A stretch of DNA of 64,000 nucleotides from Martinezella lusitana (GCF_014207095.1 NZ_JACHBG010000022.1:1-64000), one strand, 5' to 3'. Positions 12,269 to 20,765 are shown, numbered from the stretch's first letter. Notes: a model not told the origin generated them from the letters alone. Translations and numbers: made by a program.

Positions 12269-12439
12269 GTGCCTCTACCAGTACCCAGCGCCGGGCGGCC
12301 GAAATGCGATAAGCCCGGCATGCAAAATCGCTTTCCTGGTTCGATAGCCGGAAAAGCTTGATCTCAATGGGGCCGTCTCTTAACGAGTTTGGCAGGCGGG
12401 CGCAATAGCTTGGCGCAGTAGGCGCCAATAAAGCTTCAT

Positions 12440-13066
12440 TTAAAAGTCAACTTTTAAGCTCGACCAGAACTTATCGAAAATGCCGCCTTCCTTGGGGATA
12501 TTTTCCTTGTTGACGATGGTGGCGACCAATACGCCGCCGCTGGGTTTGCCCATCGCGACCACTTCATAATCCATGACATCGCTTTCCGTGGTGGTTTCGG
12601 CCTTGACCCCTTTCAGCGCGCGGCTGTCGGCAAGATTGCGTTGGGTGGCTTCCTTTTTGATCTTGGCACCCGCGCTGACGCTTTCCTGCACCATCTGCTG
12701 CAGCACGAAATCCGTAAGGCCGGAGGGATTGAGCCCCTTATATTCCTGCACGATGATGCCGGTGCCGATCGGCGTCATCAGCGCATATTGCTGCACGCCG
12801 CTGCCAAGATCGGTCCTGGCCACAGAAAACTTGCCGTCGTGATCGAAGGAGAATTTGCCACCGGAAAAGGTCACGGTTTCGCTGCGCTGCAGCTCCACCG
12901 AGAGCTTGCGACCGTCCTTCGTGGTAACATCCAGCGTGTCGCCGGGATTGATCCCCACTTCGACACCATCGATCGTCAGACGAAAGCCTTTGCCGTCCCC
13001 CGCACTTGCATGACCGACCGCGAGACAAGCTATGGCCATCGCGGTCGCGACACGGAATGATTTCAT
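12440..13066 (-). CDS. secreted protein of unknown function
   Basis: A 208-residue protein with a clear signal peptide (MKSFRVATAMAIACLAVGHASA, cleavage near residue 22) and no further membrane segment. The rest is probably mostly beta-strand. I recognise no catalytic motif. The open frame runs upstream to a GTG at 13261, but ATG 13066 has GGAGG at a good distance and is the only start giving a signal peptide. It lies between lysC and ubiG with its own gap on both sides, so it is probably monocistronic. Its last codons and stop form a perfect TTAAAAGT-CA-ACTTTTAA palindrome (12440-12457). Confidence 0.7.
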   Translation of the reverse strand: MKSFRVATAMAIACLAVGHASAGDGKGFRLTIDGVEVGINPGDTLDVTTKDGRKLSVELQRSETVTFSGGKFSFDHDGKFSVARTDLGSGVQQYALMTPIGTGIIVQEYKGLNPSGLTDFVLQQMVQESVSAGAKIKKEATQRNLADSRALKGVKAETTTESDVMDYEVVAMGKPSGGVLVATIVNKENIPKEGGIFDKFWSSLKVDF

Positions 13067-13327
13067 GAGGAATTCCTCCATTGGCCGGAGAATCGGTCGC
13101 TCCCCGATTCTGAAGGCCCAGTTGACAGCCCGGGCGATTGATCGGCCATGCCACGCTTGCTTGTCAACCTTGGCCGGCCATGCGCAGACATGGAAGATGA
13201 CTGCGCGACACCTCCGCAGAGCTTGCACCCTTGACATCGGCCTCCGATCGTCCGACTTCACGGATGACAGAAACTATGCCTCGCAATCATGCGAGCGGAT
13301 TGTATGATGCCGACCAAGGAGCGAGCC

Positions 13328-14080
13328 ATGAGCGAAACGGCGAAAAGCACGATCGACCAGAGCGAAGTGGACCGTTTCTCCGCCATGGCCGCCGAATGGT
13401 GGAGCCCGACAGGCAAGTTCAAACCGCTGCACAAGTTCAATCCGGTTCGCCTGGCCTATATCCGCGACCGCGCCTGCGAGAATTTCGACCGCGACCCGAA
13501 GAGCAGCCGGCCACTCGAGGGTCTGCGCGTGCTCGATATCGGCTGCGGCGGCGGATTGCTTTCCGAACCGATGGCGCGCATGGGCGCCGAGGTTATCGGC
13601 GCCGATCCCTCTGAGAAGAATATCGGCATTGCCTCAACACATGCGAAAGCTTCCGGCGTTCCGGTCGACTATCGCGCCGTGACGGCCGAACAATTGGCGG
13701 AAGCGGGCGAGACCTTCGATATCGTGCTGAATATGGAAGTGGTCGAGCACGTCGCCGACGTGGAGTTTTTCCTCACCACCTGCGCCAAGATGGTGCGCCC
13801 CGGCGGGCTGATGTTCGTCGCGACCATCAACCGCACGATGAAGGCAGCGGCTCTTGCCATCTTCGCCGCCGAAAACGTGCTTCGCTGGCTGCCGCGCGGC
13901 ACGCACCAGTACGAAAAGCTCGTTCGCCCGGAAGAGATCGAAAAGCCGCTTACCGCCGATGGGCTTGAGATCGTCGCCCGCACCGGCGTGTTCTATTCGC
14001 CGCTGCAGGATCGATGGAACCTGTCGAAAGACATGGACGTCAACTACATGATGCTGGCGAAGCGGGCAAAATTCAGCTGA
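13328..14080 (+). CDS. ubiG: ubiquinone biosynthesis O-methyltransferase UbiG
   Basis: A 250-residue class I methyltransferase catalysing both O-methylations of the ubiquinone ring. The SAM-binding motif VLDIGCGGGLLSEPMARMGA (about residue 70) and the conserved FSAMAAEWWSPTGKFKPLH N-terminus (about 16-35) identify the UbiG family. The frame is open from 13289. I take ATG 13328 because AAGGAG lies 8 bases before it. It is divergent from the secreted unknown protein and converges with the DUF3291 gene. Confidence 0.96.
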   Translation: MSETAKSTIDQSEVDRFSAMAAEWWSPTGKFKPLHKFNPVRLAYIRDRACENFDRDPKSSRPLEGLRVLDIGCGGGLLSEPMARMGAEVIGADPSEKNIGIASTHAKASGVPVDYRAVTAEQLAEAGETFDIVLNMEVVEHVADVEFFLTTCAKMVRPGGLMFVATINRTMKAAALAIFAAENVLRWLPRGTHQYEKLVRPEEIEKPLTADGLEIVARTGVFYSPLQDRWNLSKDMDVNYMMLAKRAKFS

Positions 14081-14107
14081 AGGCGCGCAGTCGAGCGAGA
14101 CGTATCC

Positions 14108-14695
14108 CTAGACCTTCAAGGCCAGTACATGCGCCAGCAAATCGCCCTGGCCTTGCGCATTGAGCGCTGCGATATCCTTGACCCGGCCTCGGTCGACTTC
14201 GACGGAATTGCCATCAGGCCCAAAGGGCTGCTTGAACGTGAACGCCGCGGCGCCGGCCCCGTGATCGTGAAGATATTCGAGCCGCTCCGCACCGTCCCTC
14301 CATTGCGGAACGGCGCCTGCATCCACCCACCAGAGCACCAGCGGCGGCCAGCTTTGCCTGACGTTCCAATGCCGCGCGTGTTTGAGCGCATCGGCATGCA
14401 CGCCGCTATAGGAAAATGCCATCAGCGCCTCGATATCGGCCCAAAGCGATAGCGACGATGGCGCGCTGGCAAAGCCGCTGCCTTGGATGAAACGCGGGAA
14501 GACCTGCTCGCCCCAGCAGACAGAGCCCTGCTCGCCGGCATATCCGGAACGGCCGATGAAGCCGTGTGCACGGGCCGCCGCCTCGAAATTCGCCGCCTCG
14601 CGCAGGCGAAATCCTTCGACGGCAGGGCTTTCATAGGCTGCGACATGCAGCCCGAAATTATACATGGCGAGGTGTTTGCCAGCTTGAGCCGACAT
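14108..14695 (-). CDS. DUF3291 domain protein
   Basis: A 195-residue soluble protein. The middle and C-terminal parts (a Leu-Trp-Ala-Asp-Ile-Glu-Ala segment at about 85, WPPLVLWWVDAGAVPQWRDG at about 115, and a final RLEYLHDHGAGAAAFTF) match the DUF3291 family, a ferredoxin-like or monooxygenase-like fold of unknown function. Its start touches the last base of the DUF1178 stop codon, so it is the last gene of the comF-grxC-nitrilase-DUF1178 run. No catalytic residue can be named. Confidence 0.8.
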   Translation of the reverse strand: MSAQAGKHLAMYNFGLHVAAYESPAVEGFRLREAANFEAAARAHGFIGRSGYAGEQGSVCWGEQVFPRFIQGSGFASAPSSLSLWADIEALMAFSYSGVHADALKHARHWNVRQSWPPLVLWWVDAGAVPQWRDGAERLEYLHDHGAGAAAFTFKQPFGPDGNSVEVDRGRVKDIAALNAQGQGDLLAHVLALKV

Positions 14696-15123
14696 CAGTT
14701 GATATCGTCAGGCAGCACCGGAAGGGCGGCGATCTCTATACCCTCTTCAACGAGGGCTTGCGCCTCGTCCGGCGTTGCCTTACCGATGATCCCGCGGGCA
14801 TCCGCCTCGCCATAATGGATCTTACGTGCTTCTTCCGGGAACTTTGCTCCTACATCCTCGGAATTGGCCTTGATCGCCTCGACGGCTTCCTTGAGCTTGG
14901 TCATGGCTTCCTTGCGAGCTGCGTCCATGGCAAGCGTCTGCATCTCATCCTTCTTGCGCGCGGTAGAGACAGAAGGCGCCATCAGGAGCTTGGAAATTGC
15001 AGAGGAATTGCAAACTGGGCACGTCAGGAAGCCGCTGGCAACCTGGCGATCGAAATCGGCACTTTCGGAAAACCAGCCTTCGAACTCATGGGCGTTGTCA
15101 CAACTAAGCGAGTAACGGATCAA
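14695..15123 (-). CDS. DUF1178 family protein
   Basis: A 142-residue protein starting MIRYSLSCDNAHEFEGWF, with a second cysteine pair in CPVCNSS (about residue 35-38). These suggest an N-terminal zinc ribbon of the DUF1178 kind, followed by a charged helical region (about 55-110). The function is unknown. Its start overlaps the nitrilase stop by four bases (15120-15123), which implies coupled translation. The pairing of DUF1178 with a carbon-nitrogen hydrolase and a glutaredoxin is common in Rhizobiales. Confidence 0.88.
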   Translation of the reverse strand: MIRYSLSCDNAHEFEGWFSESADFDRQVASGFLTCPVCNSSAISKLLMAPSVSTARKKDEMQTLAMDAARKEAMTKLKEAVEAIKANSEDVGAKFPEEARKIHYGEADARGIIGKATPDEAQALVEEGIEIAALPVLPDDIN

Positions 15124-15983
15124 GCAGCGACGCCTCCAGCCGCCGGCGTCGCGATCTTCTCCAGCGAAAATTCGCGCGCATTCTTCAAGTTGGGAATTTT
15201 GTCATGGGCTGCTTTCACCGCAGCCACATCGATCTCGGCAATGACGACAGCCTCACCCGTGCCGCCGGCAGACGCCAGCACCTTGCCCCAGGGATCGATG
15301 ATCATGGAGTGGCCGAAGGTTTCGCGGCCGTCGTCATGCTTGCCGGCCTGCGCAGCAGCAATGACGAACATGCCGTTTTCGATGGCGCGGGCGCGCAGCA
15401 GGATTTCCCAATGTGCCTCGCCCGTCTGCCTGGTAAAGGCGGCAGGCACCGTCATCACCTCGGCGCCGGCAACAGCCTGGGCGCGGAAGAGCTGCGGAAA
15501 GCGCACATCGTAGCAGATGGAAAAGCCGAGCTGAGCAAAGGGCAGCGACGTGATGCGCGCCTCTGAGCCCGGCCGATAGACGGCGCTTTCGCGCCAGCTC
15601 TCTCCATTGTCGAGATCGACATCGAACATATGGATCTTGTCGTAACGGTTGATGAGCTTGCCGTCGGGACCGAAAAGAAAGCCGCGATTGGCGATCTTGC
15701 CGTCATCGAGCGCAATGGCCGTAGAGCCGACATGCAGATATATGCCGAGTTCCTTTGCCAGCTCGGACGCCGTCTTGACGATGATGTCGCCGGCCTCATC
15801 GCGCAAGACGGCGCGCAGGCCTGGCCGATCCTTCTGCACCGCACCGGTCATCTCCGGGGTCTGCACATAGACGGCACCCTGCGAAGCGGCGTCACGCACG
15901 AGACGCGCCATGTCGGCGGCGTTCTTCAGCGGATCAACACCCGAACACATCTGAATGGCGGCGGCTTTGAAACTCATCGTCAT
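15120..15983 (-). CDS. carbon-nitrogen hydrolase family protein (Nit2-like)
   Basis: A 287-residue nitrilase-superfamily amidase. The catalytic triad is visible as Glu in QTPEMTGA (about 42), Lys in YDKIHMFD (about 115) and Cys in GFSICYDVRFPQLFR (about 153). It is closest in appearance to the Nit1/Nit2 omega-amidase or deaminated-glutathione amidase branch, which repairs damaged metabolites. The adjacency to glutaredoxin supports a glutathione link, but the substrate cannot be fixed from sequence alone. Confidence 0.9.
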   Translation of the reverse strand: MTMSFKAAAIQMCSGVDPLKNAADMARLVRDAASQGAVYVQTPEMTGAVQKDRPGLRAVLRDEAGDIIVKTASELAKELGIYLHVGSTAIALDDGKIANRGFLFGPDGKLINRYDKIHMFDVDLDNGESWRESAVYRPGSEARITSLPFAQLGFSICYDVRFPQLFRAQAVAGAEVMTVPAAFTRQTGEAHWEILLRARAIENGMFVIAAAQAGKHDDGRETFGHSMIIDPWGKVLASAGGTGEAVVIAEIDVAAVKAAHDKIPNLKNAREFSLEKIATPAAGGVAA

Positions 15984-16001
15984 CTCCCTCGCTTAAGCGG
16001 C

Positions 16002-16259
16002 TCAGGCGGCCAGCATCGGATCGAGCTTGCCGGCCCGATCCAGCGCGTGGATATCGTCACAGCCGCCGACATGCTCGTCATTGATGAAGATCTGCGGAAA
16101 GGTCGAACGACCGTTCGCCTTCGCAATCATCTCCTGCCGCGCTTCAGGCGAATAGGTCGCATTATGCTCGACATAATCGACGCCCTTGGCTTCGAGCAGC
16201 GATTTCGCACGAGCGCAGTAGCCGCAAAACTCACGCGTATAAATAACGACGGATGCCAT
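16002..16259 (-). CDS. grxC: glutaredoxin 3
   Basis: An 85-residue dithiol glutaredoxin with the active site CGYC (residues 12-15) and the cis-proline and glutathione-binding motif TFPQIFINDEHVGGCDD (about 52-68). It reduces protein disulfides and glutathione-mixed disulfides in the cytoplasm. It sits between comF and the nitrilase gene on the same strand, 18 bases before the latter. The length is normal for GrxC. Confidence 0.95.
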   Translation of the reverse strand: MASVVIYTREFCGYCARAKSLLEAKGVDYVEHNATYSPEARQEMIAKANGRSTFPQIFINDEHVGGCDDIHALDRAGKLDPMLAA

Positions 16260-16289
16260 GATCCACTCCGGAATAACCTAGCTTTGGTG

Positions 16290-17066
16290 TCATATAAGAT
16301 GGCCGACGACCCTTGCAAAGGTCAAAACGGTGACATCCGCCGCGCCAGCTTTCTTCAATGCGCGCGTCGCCGCAGCCACGGTCGCACCCGTGGTATAGAC
16401 GTCATCTACCAGCACGATGCGCCGGCCGAAAATATCGGCCGCCCGATGTTCCGAGACGGCAAATGCCCCGCGCACATTGTCCTGCCGTGCCTTGGCGCCG
16501 AGACCGACCTGTCGGCTCGTGCGCTTGATGCGCAACAGCGTCGCGGCAAGAAGCGGCTTTCCCGAAAGATGGGCGACATGACGCGCCAGTTCGGCCGCCT
16601 GATTGTACTTGCGCGAAAACAGCCGCGCCCGATGCAAGGGCACGGGAATGATCGCGTCGCACGCGGCGACCGTGCCGTCGCTGGCGCGCAGCATCCACCC
16701 GGCCATCATCGGCGCCAGATCGGTGCGGTCGCGATATTTCAGGCTGAGCACCAAGTCGCGCACGATGCCGTCGTGAACCGCGGCAGAGCGCAGCCGATCG
16801 AAGACGGGTGGATCGGCGATCGCTTCGGCGCTGAGAATGCCGACGCCGAGATCATGGGAAAAAGGACTGCCGAGAATCTCGCAATAGGGCCGCTCGATGA
16901 AGCGGATCTTTGACCAACAGGCGGGGCAGAGGCCACGATGCGCACCAACGGAAACGCCGCAGCCGGGACAGGCAGGCGGATAGACCAGATCGGCGAGCGC
17001 GACCCATGGCCTTTTCAGCCCAGCCGTCAGCATAGATAACGTGATTTCGCGCCCCATCATCCCCAT
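16290..17066 (-). CDS. ComF family phosphoribosyltransferase-like protein
   Basis: A 258-residue ComF/GntX relative. An N-terminal zinc site (CPGCGV and CPAC, about residues 30-52) precedes a type I PRTase fold with the PRPP loop RIVLVDDVYTTGAT (about 212). In naturally competent bacteria ComF helps DNA uptake. In Rhizobiales the role is unproven. ATG 17066 and ATG 17060 are both possible, and neither has a strong ribosome site. The open frame upstream to 17162 overlaps the divergent gene at 17161 and is unlikely to be used. It is the first gene of a minus-strand run through grxC. Confidence 0.88.
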   Translation of the reverse strand: MGMMGREITLSMLTAGLKRPWVALADLVYPPACPGCGVSVGAHRGLCPACWSKIRFIERPYCEILGSPFSHDLGVGILSAEAIADPPVFDRLRSAAVHDGIVRDLVLSLKYRDRTDLAPMMAGWMLRASDGTVAACDAIIPVPLHRARLFSRKYNQAAELARHVAHLSGKPLLAATLLRIKRTSRQVGLGAKARQDNVRGAFAVSEHRAADIFGRRIVLVDDVYTTGATVAAATRALKKAGAADVTVLTFARVVGHLI

Positions 17067-17160
17067 ATGATTGACACTAGCTTTTTCCCGCAGGCTTTGC
17101 GAAGGAAAACGCGCGTGCCCGCCATGCCCCGCCGAAGTGAACTTATTGCAGGAAAACGCC

Positions 17161-18045
17161 ATGGAAATCGTCTTCGACCAAACGCTGCTCGCCGCCCGTA
17201 AGCGCCGGGCACTGAGACAGGGCGATCCAAAGGCCGCATTTCTGCTTGATATCGCCGCTGGCGAACTGGCGGAGCGGTTGGCCGTAACCGAACGTCATTT
17301 CGACGAAGCGGTCGAACTTCACGGCGCGACCGGCGTTGCGGCGCGTCTGGCGCTTTCAACCGGCAAGATCGGCCATCTCAGCAGGATCGAGAATGAGCCG
17401 GGCTTTGCCGCACCTGGCGAAACCGTCATCGAAGCGCCTATCGAGGAGTTGCCGCTGGAGGCGGAGTCGGTCAACCTCGTTCTCTCGCCCCTCAACCTGC
17501 ATGTCACCAACGACACACCGGGCGTCTTCATTCAGATTCGCCGGGCGCTAAAGGCCGACGGCCTCTTCCTGGCGGCGATCCCGGGCCTCGGGACCCTGCA
17601 GGAACTGCGCGAGGTTCTGCTTGCCGCCGAGATCGAGCTGACTGGCGGCGCCAGCCCCCGCGTAATCCCCTTTGCCGATGTCCGCGATGTCGGCGGGCTG
17701 CTGCAGCGAGCCGGCTTTACCCTGCCCGTCATCGACGCCGAGACCTATACGGTGCGCTACGACAATCTATTCGCCTTGATGCGCGATCTTCGCGCCATGG
17801 GGATGACCAACCCGCTCGCCGAGCGTAGCCGCGCACCGCTGACACGCGCCTTCTTCCTGCGGGCGGCTGAACTCTATGCCGAACGCTATTCAGACCCGGA
17901 CGGCAGGATCAGGGCGACGTTTTCGATCATCTACGTATCAGGATGGACGCCGCACGAAAGCCAGCAGAAGCCGCTTCAGCCGGGCTCGGCAAAGGCTCGG
18001 CTTGCCGATGCGCTCAAGGTGGAAGAGCACAAGCTGAAGCAATAG
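17161..18045 (+). CDS. methyltransferase-fold protein, NDUFAF5 family
   Basis: A 294-residue protein whose middle and C-terminus follow the NDUFAF5 pattern closely: NLVLSPLNLHVTNDTPGVF, GTLQELREVLLAAEIELTGG, FALMRDLRAMGM and a final WTPHESQQKPLQPGSA. In humans this family hydroxylates an arginine of a complex I subunit (NDUFS7). Alphaproteobacterial relatives probably act on NuoB. Motif I, usually DLGCGRG, appears here as VELHGATGVAA, so SAM binding is in doubt. ATG 17161 is the family start. It is divergent from comF, with about 95 bases between them. Confidence 0.82.
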   Translation: MEIVFDQTLLAARKRRALRQGDPKAAFLLDIAAGELAERLAVTERHFDEAVELHGATGVAARLALSTGKIGHLSRIENEPGFAAPGETVIEAPIEELPLEAESVNLVLSPLNLHVTNDTPGVFIQIRRALKADGLFLAAIPGLGTLQELREVLLAAEIELTGGASPRVIPFADVRDVGGLLQRAGFTLPVIDAETYTVRYDNLFALMRDLRAMGMTNPLAERSRAPLTRAFFLRAAELYAERYSDPDGRIRATFSIIYVSGWTPHESQQKPLQPGSAKARLADALKVEEHKLKQ

Positions 18046-18158
18046 AAAATACGGCGCGAAAGTCGGCAACTGTTTCGCAGCCGTGCGAAGTCGTGGGAAT
18101 CGACGCGCACGAAACCTCCGGCAAGCACGTTGGGCGATCGGCTCCGGCTAATATGATC

Positions 18159-18341
18159 TCAGTTCTGGTTGGGCGACGAGTTTTGAACCGTGTTAGATAG
18201 CAGGTTGAACGTGTTCGCCAAGCTGCCGCCAAACGCGCCGACGCCACTGATGATCGCAGCCGACATCAGTGCGGCAATCAGCCCATACTCGATGACCGTG
18301 GCACCGGTCTTGTCACTGAAAAAACGTCGTACGACACGCAT
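18159..18341 (-). CDS. Flp family type IVb pilin
   Basis: A 60-residue prepilin with a short basic leader (MRVVRRFFSDKTG), the processing site G/ATVIEYGLIAAL and one hydrophobic helix (about 14-40). The Glu at position 5 of the predicted mature protein is present. It should be cut by a prepilin peptidase and polymerised by Tad/Cpa machinery, but no tad or cpa gene lies nearby, so it is an orphan pilin. A GGGGAG lies 10 bases before ATG 18341. An in-frame ATG at 18368 is possible. A small membrane protein gene follows upstream on the same strand. Confidence 0.88.
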   Translation of the reverse strand: MRVVRRFFSDKTGATVIEYGLIAALMSAAIISGVGAFGGSLANTFNLLSNTVQNSSPNQN

Positions 18342-18428
18342 ACGCTCAAAGCTCCCCAGCCTCAGCATTGGACATCAACATCCTCGTGAATCCGATGCTG
18401 TCATGGCATCTGGCAGGCTATGCACATG

Positions 18429-18746
18429 CTATTGGCAGCTGCTGTCTGCCCCGTATCCCTGAACGATGCAGACCGAACCCGGCTCATGCTGCAGCACGCT
18501 GCGGCGGATCGTATAACGCTTGCCGTTTTCAGTCTGAGGAATTGAACCCGTCGTAATATTGTCGAGATCCGGCGCGCTTGCAAGCACGCGAGACTTGGAT
18601 TTGTCGGAGAGCATCGGCGTGAGAATGAGCGAAAGCGCGACCGCCGCCGTACCAAACAGCAAAGCGATATTCAACGCGCCCGTCCTGCGCGACGTGGAAT
18701 AGGACTGCTCTTTTTCTTGAACAGCTTTCCAGAAATCGTCGTCCAT
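18429..18746 (-). CDS. small single-pass membrane protein, unknown
   Basis: A 105-residue protein with a charged N-terminus (MDDDFWKAVQEKEQSYSTSR), one membrane helix (about residues 23-45) and an extracytoplasmic tail containing two cysteines near the end (SVCIVQGYGADSSC). I recognise no family. GAAGG precedes the ATG by 9 bases. It lies upstream of the Flp pilin gene on the same strand with an 87-base gap, so the two may be co-transcribed. Cysteines in the exported tail may form a disulfide. Confidence 0.65.
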   Translation of the reverse strand: MDDDFWKAVQEKEQSYSTSRRTGALNIALLFGTAAVALSLILTPMLSDKSKSRVLASAPDLDNITTGSIPQTENGKRYTIRRSVLQHEPGSVCIVQGYGADSSCQ

Positions 18747-19134
18747 TATGTCAAGCCTTCTTTAACGCACCCAACAACCCGCTTGATTGAGAGCATTGAA
18801 TGCCAGAAGGTCATAAATGATCCCTTAATATCCACATGCAAATTAATGAGACGTAAAATTCCGGGACACCGCCTGATTCGGCTTATGCAGCTGATTTCAA
18901 ATGGCTAATTTTCGTTAACCATACTTACTGTGTGTTGCCGTTGGGCACGCGAAACGTTGGCGCGGCGGGTTCAAGAAAGATGCAGCGCATCAGCGAACGC
19001 CAAATCTCTTCTACAGCAACACGCAATAGAACAGGCGGGCGCATCAAACACCAATAAATTGAGATTGACGTCTGCTCGCCTTGATGCAACCTATGAGGAA
19101 ATTTTATCACCTTAAGTTGCGCAAGGGCTAATGT
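18747..19134. other. AT-richer intergenic region
   Basis: This is a 388-base gap between two divergently oriented small membrane-protein genes. It is clearly less GC-rich than its neighbours. It contains GTTAACCAT at 18914-18922, resembling half of a CtrA box, about 170 bases upstream of the minus-strand gene. ORFs on either strand here are short and lack ribosome sites. Confidence 0.4.
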
Positions 19135-19461
19135 ATGGTAGGACTGTTTAAAGCTGTCGGCGGCCTTGTCATAGCTCTCGCGATCCTGGTCGCAATTTTG
19201 ATGCTCTTCATCGGGGGCATCCAAGGTTTTACTGCCGGGGTGGTCGCCGCCCTTGTATACGCTTTTTGGGGCGCCGCGATTTTTGCCTTTGGACTCATGC
19301 TCGAGCATCTGGAGGCAATTCGCCATAATTCTGTCAGGCAGTCGGAAATGTTGACAGAGCTGCTGCGGAGAGCGCCAAAGGCAGATCCATCAGGCAGAGA
19401 TCCAGCAGCCGACAGCCTCGATCAGCTTGAGAAATCAAAATTCCGTTTTAGGGATATCTGA
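19135..19461 (+). CDS. small membrane protein, unknown
   Basis: A 108-residue protein with two strong hydrophobic segments (about residues 5-30 and 34-58) joined by a tight Gly-rich turn, then a charged cytoplasmic tail. No family is recognised. AAGGG lies about 8 bases before ATG 19135. The stop is followed within three bases by a family B repeat (19465). A 133-aa frame on the opposite strand overlaps it but has a composition unlike protein. Codon use in this gene is reasonable. Confidence 0.6.
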   Translation: MVGLFKAVGGLVIALAILVAILMLFIGGIQGFTAGVVAALVYAFWGAAIFAFGLMLEHLEAIRHNSVRQSEMLTELLRRAPKADPSGRDPAADSLDQLEKSKFRFRDI

Positions 19462-19464
19462 CCT

Positions 19465-19571
19465 TAGAGCAATGCCAGGAAAAGTGCGACGCTGTTTTGC
19501 GTTCGGAATTGCGTAATGACAAAAAGAGAAAGCATTTTCGCGTTTCGTAGAAAAGCTGAAAGGCTTTAGAG
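19465..19571. repeat. intergenic hairpin element, family B, copy 1
   Basis: The element begins TAGAGCAATGCCAGGAAAAG and carries the family's first stem (GCAATGCC with GGAATTGC around an imperfect GGAAAA/TTTTGC stem), then a second stem with AAAGC pairing with GCTTT, and ends TTTAGAGC. The mutT stop codon (TAA on the minus strand, 19566-19568) lies inside its right end. Confidence 0.8.
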
Positions 19572-19979
19572 CAGATCCTGCAGGAACGGGATCAGCGGCT
19601 CGTCGGCCGGTGGCATCGGATAGTCGCGCAGGGCCAGCGGCCGAACCCACTTGAGCGCCTGCCCTTCCCGACCATGCGGAATTCCTTCGTATCGCCGGCA
19701 GATGTACAGCGGCATCAGCAGATGGAAGGTTTCATAGGTATGGCTTGCAAAGGTCAGCGGCGCGAGACATGCGATCTTCGTCTGCACGCCAATCTCTTCC
19801 TCAAGTTCACGCACCAGCGTCTCTTCCGGAGTTTCTCCGGCTTCGACCTTGCCGCCGGGAAACTCCCAGAGGCCGGCAAGCGACTTGCCCTCGGGGCGCT
19901 GCGCCAGAAGAATACGACCATCCGTATCGATGAGCGCACAAGCGGCAACGAGGACGATCTTGCGGCCAGTCTCGCTCAT
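19566..19979 (-). CDS. mutT: 8-oxo-dGTP diphosphatase MutT
   Basis: A 137-residue Nudix hydrolase with a complete Nudix box (GGKVEAGETPEE, then VRELEEEIGV, about residues 38-60). It removes oxidised dGTP and prevents A-to-C mutation. MSETGRK at 19979 is the likely start and overlaps the stop codon of the upstream GNAT gene (ATGA, 19976-19979), showing coupling. Its own stop is inside a family B repeat. It is the last gene of the run isomerase-argJ-GNAT-mutT. Confidence 0.93.
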   Translation of the reverse strand: MSETGRKIVLVAACALIDTDGRILLAQRPEGKSLAGLWEFPGGKVEAGETPEETLVRELEEEIGVQTKIACLAPLTFASHTYETFHLLMPLYICRRYEGIPHGREGQALKWVRPLALRDYPMPPADEPLIPFLQDLL

Positions 19980-20755
19980 GCTTCCTCCGGCAACCGCCAA
20001 TAGCGGTAACGATAAGCCTCGCGGAACCCGAACCGGGCATAGAGCGCGATCGCGGGCGCGTTGTCGGCGCTGACCTGGAGCCAGGCCGTCTTGGCGCTAC
20101 GCATCCGCGCCCAGCGAAGTGCCGAGGTCAGGATTTCGGCACCCAGCCCCCTACGGCGATGCTGCACTGAAACCGCCACCGACATCACGCCGGCAAGGTC
20201 GTTATCCTGAACGCAAAGCGTCGTTGCCAAGGGGCCGGCTTCCGCATCCTCGATAACGAAAAGCCCCGACGGCGGCTTGATGCTGCTCACCACCTCGGCC
20301 AGTGCCGGCTTCAAGGCGGGATCGGCCTCGTCGACGATGAGGCTGGCATCCACGAAGCGACCCACATCGTGGCTCGGCAGATGGTCCAGCATATCGGGCA
20401 ATTCAAGATTGACCAGATCGGCTGTCATGACGATCGTCTCGTCGAAGCACGTCCAGCCGCGCTCCCGAAGGAGATCGATCAGCTGCGACGAAGCGAGCGG
20501 CGTTTGACGCACCACCATCGGCCTGCCATAGGCTTCGAACTTGCGCTGCGCCTTGCTTAGCCGGATTTCGAGATCGCGGTGATCGGACGGATCGAGCGGC
20601 ACAACGGAGTTGAGCCGCTTCGATGGATGACCCGCCGTCAGCCGCACCTGCCAGCTGCCGTCATACTGCACGGACGACGCCGGCCAGGCCCGAAATCCGA
20701 CGGCTTCGAGCCTGCGCACCAGCGGCAGCTTGTTTATCGTGGACTGCGCATGCAT
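19976..20755 (-). CDS. GNAT family N-acetyltransferase
   Basis: A 259-residue protein with a C-terminal GNAT fold. The acetyl-CoA loop is RRRGLGAEILTSALRWAR (about residue 197), followed by TAWLQVSADNAPAIALYARFGF, the usual end of the domain. The first 110 residues form a divergent half that may be a second degenerate GNAT domain. The substrate is unknown. It follows argJ by 10 bases and overlaps mutT by four, so the three are co-transcribed. An N-acetyltransferase next to argJ in this order is common in Rhizobiaceae. Confidence 0.88.
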   Translation of the reverse strand: MHAQSTINKLPLVRRLEAVGFRAWPASSVQYDGSWQVRLTAGHPSKRLNSVVPLDPSDHRDLEIRLSKAQRKFEAYGRPMVVRQTPLASSQLIDLLRERGWTCFDETIVMTADLVNLELPDMLDHLPSHDVGRFVDASLIVDEADPALKPALAEVVSSIKPPSGLFVIEDAEAGPLATTLCVQDNDLAGVMSVAVSVQHRRRGLGAEILTSALRWARMRSAKTAWLQVSADNAPAIALYARFGFREAYRYRYWRLPEEA

Positions 20756-20765
20756 CTGCTAGATA

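Noticed and set aside
18925..19326. A 133-aa minus-strand frame overlapping the small membrane protein at 19135
   Set aside because: The composition is not protein-like and there is no ribosome site. The plus-strand gene has clear membrane helices.
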